Positions 52,155 through 61,922 of a stretch of DNA of 64,000 nt are shown here, piece after piece. The DNA comes from Paenibacillus aceris (GTDB lineage: Bacteria > Bacillota > Bacilli > Paenibacillales > NBRC-103111). The stretch covers positions 124,001-188,000 of the forward strand of contig NZ_JAGGKV010000002.1 of NCBI RefSeq assembly GCF_017874035.1, given 5' to 3'. The stretch's first letter is position 1. Each line of letters begins with the position of its first letter. Below the pieces are notes generated by a model. That model was not told where the DNA came from. It did no database searches and saw nothing but the letters and a program-made list of their open reading frames with translations. Both the position numbers and the translations under genes were made by a program.

Positions 52155-53123
52155 TTAATTATATTCAATTTTATGTACAAACTTTCCTGCTAGTATATCA
52201 CTAATCTTTTGGAAATGGGCAGAAAAATTTGCCGACTCCGTCACATCCACCCAGTGGATATCATTCATATGCCGAAACCAGGACAACTGTCTCTTGGCAA
52301 AACGGCGCGTATCCCGCTTAAGCAGCGTCACAGCCGCCTCAAGGGTTAGTTCGCCTTCCAGATAACTGACGATTTCTTTGTAGCCTAGCGCCTGCATGGA
52401 AATGGCTTGCTTCGGACAGCCTGCATCCAGAATCGATTGAACCTCCTGAACAAGTCCCTCTTGCATCATCGCATCGATGCGCTCTTCAATACGCTTATAC
52501 AAAAGTGCGCGGTCCATCGTCAGGCCAATGATACAGAGTTCGTAAGGAGACTCTTTTTTCTGGGCGGCCAAGTGAGAAGTCATCGTCTCACCGGAGACAT
52601 GATAAATTTCCATAGCCCGGATGACCCGCCTACGGTCATTCGCATGAAGCCGGTCTGCGCTCTCCGGATCGATTTCACGCAGCTTCTGATGCAGAGCTTC
52701 ATCGCCATGGGCTGCAGCGTAAGCCTCCTGCTCGAGTCGGAACGCTTCATCCATACTGACATCCGTAAATTGGTAGTTGTAGCATACGGATTCAATGTAA
52801 AGACCTGTTCCGCCAACGATGAAAGGAAGCTTCCCACGCGAGTGGATATCCAGGATTAATTCCTTAACTCGCTCTTGAAATTCCGCCGCCGAAAAAGGGT
52901 AGGAAGGATCATGAATATCAATTAAATGATGCGGAACAAGGCGCTGCTCAGCTGCGCTCGCTTTGGCTGTTCCAATATCCATCCCCCGATACACTTGCAT
53001 GGAATCTCCGGAAATAATTTCGCACCCGAACTTCTGGGCTATTTCTAAACTAAGCTTGGTCTTACCAACTGCCGTGGGACCAAGAAGCACGAGTAATTTC
53101 GGCTTGGCTGATGGGGCTAACAC
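52155..53123 (-). CDS. miaA: tRNA dimethylallyltransferase
   Basis: A 322-residue enzyme that adds a dimethylallyl group to A37 of tRNAs reading UNN codons. The P-loop is GPTAVGKTKLS near residue 14, DSMQVYRGMDIGTAK follows, and HHLIDIHDP, FIVGGTGLYI and RDTRRFAKRQLSWFR mark the remaining family blocks. Length is standard. It overlaps the preceding methyltransferase gene by seven bases and is followed by hfq, so it is the middle of a mutL-to-hfq block. Confidence 0.96.
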   Translation of the reverse strand: MLAPSAKPKLLVLLGPTAVGKTKLSLEIAQKFGCEIISGDSMQVYRGMDIGTAKASAAEQRLVPHHLIDIHDPSYPFSAAEFQERVKELILDIHSRGKLPFIVGGTGLYIESVCYNYQFTDVSMDEAFRLEQEAYAAAHGDEALHQKLREIDPESADRLHANDRRRVIRAMEIYHVSGETMTSHLAAQKKESPYELCIIGLTMDRALLYKRIEERIDAMMQEGLVQEVQSILDAGCPKQAISMQALGYKEIVSYLEGELTLEAAVTLLKRDTRRFAKRQLSWFRHMNDIHWVDVTESANFSAHFQKISDILAGKFVHKIEYN

Positions 53124-53893
53124 AGTCGAATCACTCCATACGTTGTTTTGGTCGTCGATCTTAATACTTGCTCAAATCCGAGCCGGGCAAATTCCCTGCT
53201 ATCTCGGTTTTCTTTGAGCACAATGCTTTTGCGTGCGACACGCTTGGCCTCCTCGATAGAAACCAGAGAGACAGCCTCATCGTTCGCATTCCTGCGGAGA
53301 TGAGAAATCGCTTGCGATTCTTCAATTGGAGTGCGAAACATCGGATCGAAGTAGACAACATCGACACTTTGAGAAGCTAATTGCTTCAAATAAGCAAGAT
53401 GATGCATCTTTTTGACCGTAATGCGCCTCATGGCTTCATTGAGCTCTGCTACTTCCGATTCGTAGAGAGCTAACCCTTCTCGAATCAGCATCGCCGGAAT
53501 GTCTTCGCTTTCTATCGCCGTGACATTTCCTTCCGAGCCAACTGCGAAAGAGAACACGATCGAATCTGACGCTAAGCCTGCCGTACAATCCACAATGACA
53601 TCGCCAAGCGTCGCGCCCGAAGCATCAATCAATAAGTCGGATTCGCCTCTAAGCATACGTTTCACGCGAACGAGTGCCATGCTGGGATGGAAAAACGCTG
53701 CAGGATGGTCATCTTCATAGTACCTGATCTCATCTCTGGTCACAAGCAGAAGGGATGGATCGTTATTATTTTTCCTAAGATGTTCCAAAGAATACTTCCT
53801 TCGGGGGACGAATCGGCCGCCATACTCCGCAGCCAACCGTCCTGCTTTCTCTACAATTTCATCCGAAGGGTTAAATGAAGTCGTTACAATCAC
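53117..53893 (-). CDS. Class I SAM-dependent methyltransferase (RsmJ-like)
   Basis: A 258-residue protein with a Rossmann methyltransferase core. VDCTAGLASDS is the SAM-binding loop (motif I) and VVYFDPMFRTP is motif IV, a DPMF pattern as in the 16S rRNA methyltransferase RsmJ; the N-terminal ~80 residues (KYSLEHLRKNN, EIRYYEDDHPAAFFHP) are a separate cap. A nucleic-acid target is likely; specificity is uncertain. It sits between mutL (four bases upstream) and miaA (seven-base overlap), so it is translated as part of the tRNA/mismatch-repair block. Confidence 0.85.
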   Translation of the reverse strand: MIVTTSFNPSDEIVEKAGRLAAEYGGRFVPRRKYSLEHLRKNNNDPSLLLVTRDEIRYYEDDHPAAFFHPSMALVRVKRMLRGESDLLIDASGATLGDVIVDCTAGLASDSIVFSFAVGSEGNVTAIESEDIPAMLIREGLALYESEVAELNEAMRRITVKKMHHLAYLKQLASQSVDVVYFDPMFRTPIEESQAISHLRRNANDEAVSLVSIEEAKRVARKSIVLKENRDSREFARLGFEQVLRSTTKTTYGVIRLC

Positions 53894-53897
53894 GGGA

Positions 53898-55922
53898 TTA
53901 CATCACTCGCTTAAACATTTTTTCCAGTTCATAGGTAGTAAAGCTAACAACAATAGGTCGTCCATGCGGACATGTATACGGATTTCGGCAGCCAGCAAGA
54001 CGGTCAATGAGCGTCTCCATCTCTAGGACACTAAGCCCTTGATTCGCTTTAATTGAGGCTTTGCAGGAACACATAATCGCTGCCTTCTCCCTCAGCTTAG
54101 CGATATCAACAGCCTTCTTCTCACTCAGCACCCATTCGCACATTTCCTCAACAATCCCTTTCTCTTCTCCTGACGGAAACCAGTGGGGGTGTGCGCGTAC
54201 AAGGAACGTATTCCCGCCAAATGCTTCCATAAATACGCCAGCTTGTTCAAAAAGGGACAATCGTTCCGAGATGATGCCTGCCTCGGAAGGTGTAAATTCC
54301 AGTGTAATCGGAACAAGCAATTCTTGGCTTGCCTCAGCAGGATTGCCAAAACGCTCATAATAATATTCATAATTAATCCGCTCATGCGCAGCATGCTGAT
54401 CAATCAAGTACAGACCTTCCTCGTTCTGCGCGATTAAGTACGTCCCGTGCATTTGGCCAATTGGGTCTAATCTTGGAAAAGCAGGCAGCTTCGGTGCCTC
54501 GTTCTCTTGGTTAGAAGGCAGCAAATCCATGAAAGCTTCATTCGTGCGGCGCTGCTGTTGAATCGAAACACTTCTTGGATTCGACGCGACTGACGAATAG
54601 GTGTTGTTAGACGGCGAGGAAGATCGGCTTGAATAGGATCCTCCTGTACTGGACGTACTCCTCTGAACCTCGACTGGTGGAGACCAGGATTTAGGCTCTG
54701 CCGTCCTTGCCGCCGGCTCATAATCTGGCTTCTGCTCAGATTTGTAGGAAGCCAAACTTTCTTTAATTTGTACCCGCGGAGAATCTAATTCGTCTGAGAC
54801 TACCGGAGCTTTCGCAACCACTGGATTCGCTGGTGTTATCGGCGTTTGCGGTTCGATCGTTCGCGTAAGATCAAGCTGCTCCTGAATGTAAGCCCCTTTC
54901 GGAGCAGATGGCTTATTTCCCGTCGGTATGAGCACTTGTCGGCCAAACAATCGTTTAACCTCCGACTCGATTAACGCTGTCAGTTCCGCTTCCTTACTGA
55001 AGCGGACCTCAAGCTTGGATGGATGCACATTCACATCCACCAAAGCAGGGTCCATCCCGATTTGCAGCACAGCGACCGGGAAGCGGTTGATTGGCAGCAG
55101 GGTATGGTACCCCTGCAGCAGCGCTTGATTCAGCGCGAAATTGCGGACGTATCGGCCATTGACAATGGTCGATATGCCGCCGCGGTTCGCGCGCGTCATT
55201 TCGGGCTTCGCGACGAAGCCCGTGATGGTGTAATCCAAGCTGTCCGCTTGGATGGGCAGCATTTGTTTGCCGATGGCCGTGCCATAAATACCGGCTATCA
55301 CTTGCAGCAAATCGCCGTTGCCCAGCGTTTGCAGCAGCATATTGCCGTTATGCTTGAGCGAGAAGGCGATGCCAGGGTGAGCTAGCGCTAATCGGTACAT
55401 ATAATCCGAGATATGGCCGAGCTCTGTTTGGATCGTTTTCATGTATTTGAGCCGCGCAGGCGTGTTATAAAATAAATCCCGTACCGTTACTTCGGTACCG
55501 CGTGAAGCCGCAGTTTCTTCTACGGTACGAATCGTGCCGCCTTCAATGGAGATCTTCCGGCCCAGACCATCATTGGCTGAGCTGGTGACACACTCCAGTC
55601 GGGATACTGACGCTATACTTGGCAGTGCCTCACCGCGAAAACCTAGTGTACGGATAGAAAACAAATCTTTGCTTGTCGCAATTTTGCTTGTCGCGTGCCG
55701 CTGAAAGGCTAATTCGCAATCCTCCAGTGCCATACCTGTTCCGTTATCGGATACGCGAATCAACTGCAGTCCGCCTTCTTCGATGGTCACATCAATTCGC
55801 GTGCTTTCTGCATCGACCGAGTTCTCGACAAGCTCTTTGACCACAGAGGAGGGGCGTTCCACAACTTCCCCTGCGGCAATCTGGTTCGCGATATGTTCGC
55901 TTAAAAGCTGGATTTTACCCAT
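53898..55922 (-). CDS. mutL: DNA mismatch repair protein MutL
   Basis: A 674-residue GHKL ATPase/endonuclease. N-terminal motifs: NQIAAGEVVERPSSVVKEL, DNGTGM, TLGFRGEALPSI. The C-terminal endonuclease motif DQHAAHERINYEYY is intact, as are CSCKASIKANQG and CPHGRPI, so it is the nicking type used in organisms without MutH. The linker (about 350-470) is Ser/Pro-rich and variable (SSTGGSYSSRSSSPSN). The upstream S41 protease gene ends five bases before its start. It works with MutS encoded further upstream. Confidence 0.96.
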   Translation of the reverse strand: MGKIQLLSEHIANQIAAGEVVERPSSVVKELVENSVDAESTRIDVTIEEGGLQLIRVSDNGTGMALEDCELAFQRHATSKIATSKDLFSIRTLGFRGEALPSIASVSRLECVTSSANDGLGRKISIEGGTIRTVEETAASRGTEVTVRDLFYNTPARLKYMKTIQTELGHISDYMYRLALAHPGIAFSLKHNGNMLLQTLGNGDLLQVIAGIYGTAIGKQMLPIQADSLDYTITGFVAKPEMTRANRGGISTIVNGRYVRNFALNQALLQGYHTLLPINRFPVAVLQIGMDPALVDVNVHPSKLEVRFSKEAELTALIESEVKRLFGRQVLIPTGNKPSAPKGAYIQEQLDLTRTIEPQTPITPANPVVAKAPVVSDELDSPRVQIKESLASYKSEQKPDYEPAARTAEPKSWSPPVEVQRSTSSTGGSYSSRSSSPSNNTYSSVASNPRSVSIQQQRRTNEAFMDLLPSNQENEAPKLPAFPRLDPIGQMHGTYLIAQNEEGLYLIDQHAAHERINYEYYYERFGNPAEASQELLVPITLEFTPSEAGIISERLSLFEQAGVFMEAFGGNTFLVRAHPHWFPSGEEKGIVEEMCEWVLSEKKAVDIAKLREKAAIMCSCKASIKANQGLSVLEMETLIDRLAGCRNPYTCPHGRPIVVSFTTYELEKMFKRVM

Positions 55923-55927
55923 AATGC

Positions 55928-57367
55928 TTAGTTCCCCTTTACAGCGCGGATGGAAACATTCTCTCCCTGGTCATTCACTTGTAGCTGCGGGAAATATTGA
56001 GCGAACAGATCGACATTAACGTAGCTGGCTCCATTCTCAATTATCAGCTTGTCCGCCTCAACCGGGATCGCGTGTGTCCCTTTGCTATCGGAAATGTCGA
56101 CCGTTCGGTTCGCTTCATTCCACGTGATGTTTGCACCAACCAGAGCCGCTAACCCGCGGGATGTCGCAAACAATTTTCCGTTTTCATGGAAGCTACCAAA
56201 TCCGCTGCCCACTTCAACGCCGTTAAATTTCACCGTGTGGTTGGAAATATCAACTTGAACATCAGGAATACCTGCCGTATGCAAAGCGGTAATCATTTGC
56301 GCTGCCGGTCCATCCACCTTAATGTCAGGCGTGATCCCGACTTTATTCACTTTGCGTTTGTTCGGCGTTAAATACTCTTCAATCGTCACTTTCAACGCAC
56401 TGTTGTTATCCAGTTGGTACAGTTGTTGAACGCTGCCTTTTCCATACGTCTGCATGCCGATGACTTTGGCTACGTTATAATCCTGTAATGCACCTGAAAG
56501 CACTTCCGAAGCGCTGGCGCTATTTTCATTAGCTAAAATATAAACAGGTATTGATAAAGCCGTTCCGCCTTCAATCAGCACAGGATCATCCACGCCATTG
56601 CGGTCTTTCGTATGAATGAGCACACCTTCCTTAACAAAATGCTTCGCAATGTTTTGCGCCGTATCCACAAGACCGCCTGGGTTATTGCGCACATCGAGAA
56701 TCAGTGATTTCAAACCCTTTGCCTGCAGAGTCGCAAGTTGTTTATCAAAATCCTCATCCGCATCGCTGGAAAAGTCCGTAATTTGAATGTAACCTACACC
56801 ATTTGTAAAGCTCTTGCTGTATACTTCAGGCACGTTAACACCTTTGCGCGTCAACTCAACGGTCAATTCCTTATCTCCACGCGCAACCGTAACTTTTACT
56901 TTCGTTCCTTCCAAACCGATGATTTTGTTGCGGACTTCATCTATTGAGGTTGTTGATGCAGGAACACCATCGACCGCACGGACATAGTCATCCCGCTGCA
57001 ATCCGGCGATTTCGGCAGGTGAGCCGACAAAAATTTCCGACAAGTACACGCCTTTGTCATCAATACCGATGCGCGCACCCATACCGACATAATTATTTTC
57101 TAAGGAGCTGGAGAACTGGCTATATTCCTCTTGGCTAAAGAAAACCGTATACGGATCTTTTAACCCATCAATCATTTGTTTAATGCTTTGACCCGCTAAC
57201 GCTTCTTCCGTGACTCCGCTCACATGCAGTTTTCCAATGATTTCTCTGACTTGCATAGTTTGCAAATCCTCTTGTGCGAATACGGCGCTAACCGGCATTA
57301 CGCTCATAAGAGCAGACGCAAGGGCTAGTGTTACCTTCATTGTTTTCAACTTTGGCTGTTTTTTCAT
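55928..57367 (-). CDS. S41 family C-terminal processing peptidase with stalk domain
   Basis: A 479-residue exported serine protease. A signal peptide (VTLALASALMSVMPVSAVFA) leads to a PDZ domain (about 95-175, VGMGARIGIDDKGVY) and the S41 catalytic domain with ANENSASASEVL (Ser) and QTYGKGSVQ (Lys). The last ~100 residues (VKFNGVEVGSGFGSF to ENVSIRAV) form a copper-amine-oxidase-N-terminal-like domain, common in Paenibacillus surface proteins. A frame open to 57409 is ignored; ATG 57367 with AAGGAGAG is the start. It lies unexpectedly between mutS and mutL. Confidence 0.92.
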   Translation of the reverse strand: MKKQPKLKTMKVTLALASALMSVMPVSAVFAQEDLQTMQVREIIGKLHVSGVTEEALAGQSIKQMIDGLKDPYTVFFSQEEYSQFSSSLENNYVGMGARIGIDDKGVYLSEIFVGSPAEIAGLQRDDYVRAVDGVPASTTSIDEVRNKIIGLEGTKVKVTVARGDKELTVELTRKGVNVPEVYSKSFTNGVGYIQITDFSSDADEDFDKQLATLQAKGLKSLILDVRNNPGGLVDTAQNIAKHFVKEGVLIHTKDRNGVDDPVLIEGGTALSIPVYILANENSASASEVLSGALQDYNVAKVIGMQTYGKGSVQQLYQLDNNSALKVTIEEYLTPNKRKVNKVGITPDIKVDGPAAQMITALHTAGIPDVQVDISNHTVKFNGVEVGSGFGSFHENGKLFATSRGLAALVGANITWNEANRTVDISDSKGTHAIPVEADKLIIENGASYVNVDLFAQYFPQLQVNDQGENVSIRAVKGN

Positions 57368-57477
57368 ATGCGTCTCTCCTTGGGGATGATAAATGAAATA
57401 GTAGTGCAAATATGAAGATCGAACGGACTGATGCCGCTATAGGCAGTTTTGAAATCAATCCCTAATACATGTTCGGT

Positions 57478-60105
57478 TTATTGCAGCTTTTGTTTCCATT
57501 CGTAAACTAAATTAAGCGCCTGCAGCGGCGTCATATTAATTAAGTCAATGCCTTTCAGCTGGTCGAGCACCTGCTGAGATTTGGCGTCCGGCTTCTTCTT
57601 ACTGGTCGCTGCCGCCTTACTGTCTTCCTCGAAGAGAGATAGCTGCTCAATCGGGGCGATCGCGGGAACGGTGACCGCCACAGCCGCTGCGGCGATCTGC
57701 GACGCACCCGCCGCCCTCTCTTCAAAGCCGTTCAGCAGCTCGTATGAGCGCTGGATAATCGCATCCGGCAGCCCGGCGATTTCGGCACAATAGATGCCGT
57801 AGCTCGTACTTGCTGCCCCAGGGATGAGCTTGCGTAGGAAAGTTACTTGCCTGCCGCTCTCTTTGACCGCCATGCAATGATTGCGCAAATGGCCGAGGCT
57901 TCCTTCCAGATGCGCGAGCTCATGGAAATGTGTGGACACGAGCGTCTTGCAGCCGATACGGTCATGCAAGAACTCGATGACGGCCTGCGCGATCGCCATG
58001 CCTTCTCCCGTTGAGGTGCCGCGGCCGAGCTCGTCGATAATGACAAGACTCTTGCTCGTCGCCTTCTCGGTCATTACTTGGATGTCCATCATTTCGACCA
58101 TGAATGTACTCTGCCCGCCGATCAAATCATCGGCCGCGCCAATCCGCGTGAATATCCGGTCCGTGACCGGGATGCGCGCGGACCTCGCAGGTACGAAGCA
58201 GCCGATCTGCGCCATCAGGCAGATCACGGCAACCTGCCGCATGTAGGTGCTTTTACCGGCCATGTTCGGACCGGTTATGAGCAGAATGCGGCCCTGTTCT
58301 CCTTCTAGACGCGTATCGTTCGCGATGAACGAGCCGTCTTGTATGACCGCTTCCACCACGGGATGGCGGCCTTCTTCAATGTGGAGATCGAAGCCTTCGC
58401 CGATCTCCGGCTTGCGGAAGTGCTGTGCCGCGCTGACAGTCGCCAGCGATTGATACACGTCGGCGGTTGCAATCACTTCCGCCAGCTTCTGCAATCTGGA
58501 GATATGCTGAGAAATCCGGTCGCGAAGCTCCGTGAACAGCTCATACTCCAGATCGATCATTTTATCCTGCGCTTCCAGAATGAGCGCTTCTTTCTCTTTC
58601 AGCTCTGGCGTAACGTAACGTTCGGCATTCGCCAGAGTTTGTTTGCGTTCATAGCGGCCTTCTTGCAGCGCCGACATATTCGCTTTGGTTACCTCGATGA
58701 AGTAACCGAACACCTTGTTGTAGCCGATTTTGAGCGACTTGATGCCCGTCGCTTCCCGCTCTTGGCGCTCCAACTCTGCAATCCACTGCTTCCCGTTGGT
58801 ACTCGCTTCACGAAGTTGATCCAAGTAAGGCTGATAACCTTCGCGGATCATCCCGCCATCCCGGATGGAAACCGGAGGCTCGTCCACAATGGCATTCGCG
58901 ATCCAGGACATAACGTCATCACAAACATCCATATTCTCGACTAGTTTGCGCAGCGTTTCAGAGCCGGATTGTGCGCACACTTCTTGCAGCAGAGGAACCT
59001 GCTGCAGGGAGTGCTTCAGTGCGACCATATCGCGGGCATTCGCATTGCCGTAAGAAATCCGCGCGACTAGCCGCTCCAAGTCGTAAACTTCCTTCAATGC
59101 TTGCTTCACATCATCGCGTACGATGAGCTGATTGTAGAGCAAATTGACAGCTTCCAGCCGCTCTTCAATGCGCGCCACGCTCATAAGCGGCTTCTCGATC
59201 CAGCGGCGCAGCATACGCGCCCCCATCGCTGTAACGGTTTTGTCGAGGAGCCAAAGCAAGGAACCTTTTTTCGCCCGTTCGCGGACTGTTTCTACTAATT
59301 CAAGGTTTCTGCGCGTAAAAGGATCCATCGTCATGAATTGATCAGGTTCATAGACCCTGATGTGCTTCACGTGGGTGAGCGCGCGCTTTTGCGTTTCTTT
59401 CAAATAGGCCAGCAATAAAGCTACGCCATTCCGATTGAGCGGGGATAAGCCAGAAAGCGCGGCGTCTTCCGCAAAATGCTCGTCGAGCAATTTCTCATCC
59501 GACTGTGTCCATTCGGTTAATACCGTACTGCGTCCCCAGGTTACGCCGGATTCGCGAATCGTCGTTAAAAGCGCCGCATCCGTAATAATCTCGGAAGGGT
59601 TATACACATTCAGTTCATCCACCACGAGCTCCCAAGATGGGGCTAGTTTCGTCGTATACAGCTCGCCTGTAGAGATATCGCATGCCGTAAAGGCATACCC
59701 TTGTTCGCGGCTCACCAGCGAAACTATGTAGTTATTGCTGGATTCCCCGAGCAGTTTACTGTCCATGACCGTTCCCGGCGTCACAATGCGCACGATCTCG
59801 CGGCGGACAACACCTTTGGCCTCGGCCGGATCTTCGACCTGCTCGCAGATGGCAACTTTGTAGCCTTTCTCGATTAAACGAGACATATAATTCTCAGCCG
59901 AGTGGTGAGGCACACCGCACATCGGGATTTTCTCGTCAGCCCCGCCTTCTCTTCCTGTTAACGTTATTTCCAGCTCACGGGAAGCATTGATGGCATCTTC
60001 AAAAAACATTTCATAGAAATCACCCAGACGAAAAAACAAAAATGCATCCGGGACTTGCGCCTTCACGGCCAAGTACTGCTGAATCATCGGCGTATATTGA
60101 GCCAC
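57478..60105 (-). CDS. mutS: DNA mismatch repair protein MutS
   Basis: An 875-residue mismatch-recognition ATPase. The N-terminal wedge motif FRLGDFYEMF inserts at mismatches. Walker A GPNMAGKST (near 605), Walker B IIDELGRGTST, and the C-terminal dimer region (GIDLINMTPLQALNLVYEW) are complete. A clamp-binding pentapeptide QLSLF lies near residue 820. A TTG-start frame five codons longer contains the GGAGG ribosome site, so the GTG at 60105 is the start. It is transcribed with the protease and mutL downstream; no strong promoter was found in the 190 bases upstream. Confidence 0.96.
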   Translation of the reverse strand: MAQYTPMIQQYLAVKAQVPDAFLFFRLGDFYEMFFEDAINASRELEITLTGREGGADEKIPMCGVPHHSAENYMSRLIEKGYKVAICEQVEDPAEAKGVVRREIVRIVTPGTVMDSKLLGESSNNYIVSLVSREQGYAFTACDISTGELYTTKLAPSWELVVDELNVYNPSEIITDAALLTTIRESGVTWGRSTVLTEWTQSDEKLLDEHFAEDAALSGLSPLNRNGVALLLAYLKETQKRALTHVKHIRVYEPDQFMTMDPFTRRNLELVETVRERAKKGSLLWLLDKTVTAMGARMLRRWIEKPLMSVARIEERLEAVNLLYNQLIVRDDVKQALKEVYDLERLVARISYGNANARDMVALKHSLQQVPLLQEVCAQSGSETLRKLVENMDVCDDVMSWIANAIVDEPPVSIRDGGMIREGYQPYLDQLREASTNGKQWIAELERQEREATGIKSLKIGYNKVFGYFIEVTKANMSALQEGRYERKQTLANAERYVTPELKEKEALILEAQDKMIDLEYELFTELRDRISQHISRLQKLAEVIATADVYQSLATVSAAQHFRKPEIGEGFDLHIEEGRHPVVEAVIQDGSFIANDTRLEGEQGRILLITGPNMAGKSTYMRQVAVICLMAQIGCFVPARSARIPVTDRIFTRIGAADDLIGGQSTFMVEMMDIQVMTEKATSKSLVIIDELGRGTSTGEGMAIAQAVIEFLHDRIGCKTLVSTHFHELAHLEGSLGHLRNHCMAVKESGRQVTFLRKLIPGAASTSYGIYCAEIAGLPDAIIQRSYELLNGFEERAAGASQIAAAAVAVTVPAIAPIEQLSLFEEDSKAAATSKKKPDAKSQQVLDQLKGIDLINMTPLQALNLVYEWKQKLQ

Positions 60106-60308
60106 CTTGCGTTCCTCCAACCAATCACTTTATTCACTGTCAACTCTATGAAACTACCATTTTCCATTTTCATAGGCGTGCATATTCATCAAAAGCAGTA
60201 ACCGCTAAAGGCTCTCTCGTCCAAAACAACCTGCCTGTCAGACAGAATGTTTGCAGATTTACAAGCCTCTAGCGACAGCCAATCTTCCTTATTCGTATAG
60301 ATACTCTA

Positions 60309-61778
60309 TTATAACATGATTCCTTCTTCAATTGCTTCTTTACGGTGGTACGGGGCAATTTTCCAAGCCTTGCGAAAGTCCTCTCTCTCATTCCAAGGTT
60401 CCATCGACTCTATTCTTACCCGGAACCGGTCCAATACAGCCGCGTGTATCTCATACCCCTTCAACTGCTCAAGGTCCTTCCAAAGCCTGGCGACCACCCC
60501 TTGAAGCCGGTGTTTATCTCCACGATAGTACGCCGCCTCAATATCCGGTTCCTGCAGCGGCTGCCTGGGAAGGATCCAATAGTTATCCGCAATTAGCGCG
60601 GCAAGCGCGAAAACTCCGCGTGTAATGAGGGGCGATTGCATCCAGCTTGGCAAGGTGCGGTACTCGAAGCCTCCGTGCGACTTCTTGCGGAAGTCGCCGA
60701 GAAAGCCATACCTGGGGCGACGCTGGCGCGTTGTGTCCCCTTCGATCAAGATCAAAGGCAGCGCGAGGTAGTTATCGAGCGCGCGCAGGAGATGACCATT
60801 CAGCCAGCAGCGGCTGAAGTGGATATGTCCGCCGAGGGGGTATCCCCCCACCGGCATACCGCCCGAGAGCCACGCCAGGCTCTCGTCAGGGATAGCCCGC
60901 GCGGCGAGGTGCATCGTAGCCAGCAGATTCCTCGTTAGCTCGCGCGGGTCGGTGCTTGGCTGCGGACGCAGCTCCGCCAGCGGCAGAATCAGGCGATGTC
61001 CGCTGAGCACGACCGCATCGCAGCCCACTTCGCCTGCCCTCGTCAGAAAGCGGTCAGCGAAGACGACTTGGCCTTGCGGGCTGAGAAGCAGGAACTCGGG
61101 GTCGCTGCCGAGCATCACCCGCTCCTTGCGCCGCACCTCCTTCGCCAATGCAAGTTCATACCGGTCAATTGCCTGTGCGAACAGCTGCGTCAGCTTTGCA
61201 TTCAGCTTAGGTACAGGATCTACATCCAATACAAGCGTATGCCCTGTTGGCAGCACGCCAATAGTGACAAGTCCGTAATCCAAACCAAGCGCATAGATAG
61301 CTTTGACCGCCTCACGGCTTGCTCTGCGCACATGAAAGCTGGCTCGTTCTGGCGTCACTTCGAAGTAGGCGGAATTTACCCCTGCTTGACGCTGTTCAAG
61401 GCGTGTTTTCTCAGACAGAAGCAGCGTTTCTTTTTTCTCATACACAATAAGTGTTTGCAGGTGAAAGACAGCTACTTTATATTTGTGGGTGAATGCCAGA
61501 CGTTCATCCTTCACTTGGCCTTGTTTCTTGAGAGAAGCGACGGTCTTTATGCCGTGCAGCGCGAGCCGTTCATCTCGCTTGGCGCTTGCCTTTGCCCTCA
61601 GAATCGCTTTAATTGGCTGCAGCGCCTGCTTCTGAGGCCATTCATCATGAGCAGCTCCCCAGTGAATGACGATACGACCGCGCCAATCCTCTGGAAGTTT
61701 TGTACCGCTAGGAATGTGAATAAGTCCCGCCAGCTCCAGCGCTTCTTTCTCCTGTGCGTGCAGTAAAAATGATTCCAT
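60309..61778 (-). CDS. Fusion of an ATP-grasp-like N-terminus and an amidoligase (phiEco32 COOH-NH2 ligase type) domain
   Basis: A 489-residue protein. The N-terminal ~220 residues resemble spore-associated ATP-grasp proteins of the YheC/YheD kind; their final strand reads VLDVDPVPKL, where ATP-grasp enzymes usually have E-x-N. From about 228 the protein follows the phage-type COOH-NH2 ligase family: GSDPEFLL, AELRPQPSTDPREL, GGHIHFS, and GFLGDFRKKSHGGFEYRTLPSW. Such ligases join a carboxylate and an amine. It lies directly downstream of cotE and upstream of mutS, in a spore-coat context. Substrate unknown; peptide cross-linking in the coat is a guess. Confidence 0.75.
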   Translation of the reverse strand: MESFLLHAQEKEALELAGLIHIPSGTKLPEDWRGRIVIHWGAAHDEWPQKQALQPIKAILRAKASAKRDERLALHGIKTVASLKKQGQVKDERLAFTHKYKVAVFHLQTLIVYEKKETLLLSEKTRLEQRQAGVNSAYFEVTPERASFHVRRASREAVKAIYALGLDYGLVTIGVLPTGHTLVLDVDPVPKLNAKLTQLFAQAIDRYELALAKEVRRKERVMLGSDPEFLLLSPQGQVVFADRFLTRAGEVGCDAVVLSGHRLILPLAELRPQPSTDPRELTRNLLATMHLAARAIPDESLAWLSGGMPVGGYPLGGHIHFSRCWLNGHLLRALDNYLALPLILIEGDTTRQRRPRYGFLGDFRKKSHGGFEYRTLPSWMQSPLITRGVFALAALIADNYWILPRQPLQEPDIEAAYYRGDKHRLQGVVARLWKDLEQLKGYEIHAAVLDRFRVRIESMEPWNEREDFRKAWKIAPYHRKEAIEEGIML

Positions 61779-61856
61779 CCGGTTTGCCCCTTCTCGTTTC
61801 TCCTGCCTTTCCTATGATCCCTGTATGCGGTTATCTGCCCAATTATGTCTAGAAAA

Positions 61857-61880
61857 CAAAAAAGAGGGCAAATGCCCTCT
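61857..61880 (-). terminator. cotE terminator
   Basis: AGAGGGC/GCCCTCT stem with a four-base loop and TTTTTT on the minus strand, 43 bases after the cotE stop. Confidence 0.88.
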
Positions 61881-61883
61881 GCC

Positions 61884-61921
61884 GAACCTTGAACGCCAGC
61901 ATACACTGGCGTATAAGGTTC
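61884..61921 (-). other. Second hairpin after cotE stop
   Basis: GAACCTT/AAGGTTC outer and CGCCAG/CTGGCG inner stems, immediately following the cotE stop and before the true terminator; may protect the transcript 3' end. Confidence 0.55.
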
Positions 61922-61922
61922 A

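Noticed and set aside
60138..60143. TTGACA on the minus strand upstream of mutS
   Set aside because: No -10 at 16-18 bases; the correct distance falls on the ribosome site.
60308..60313. Extended -10 TGTTATAAT overlapping the amidoligase stop as mutS promoter
   Set aside because: No -35 at the right spacing, so kept only as a possibility.
60996..61766. Plus-strand reading frame of 256 codons
   Set aside because: Antisense to the amidoligase gene in a GC-rich stretch, with no recognisable domain.
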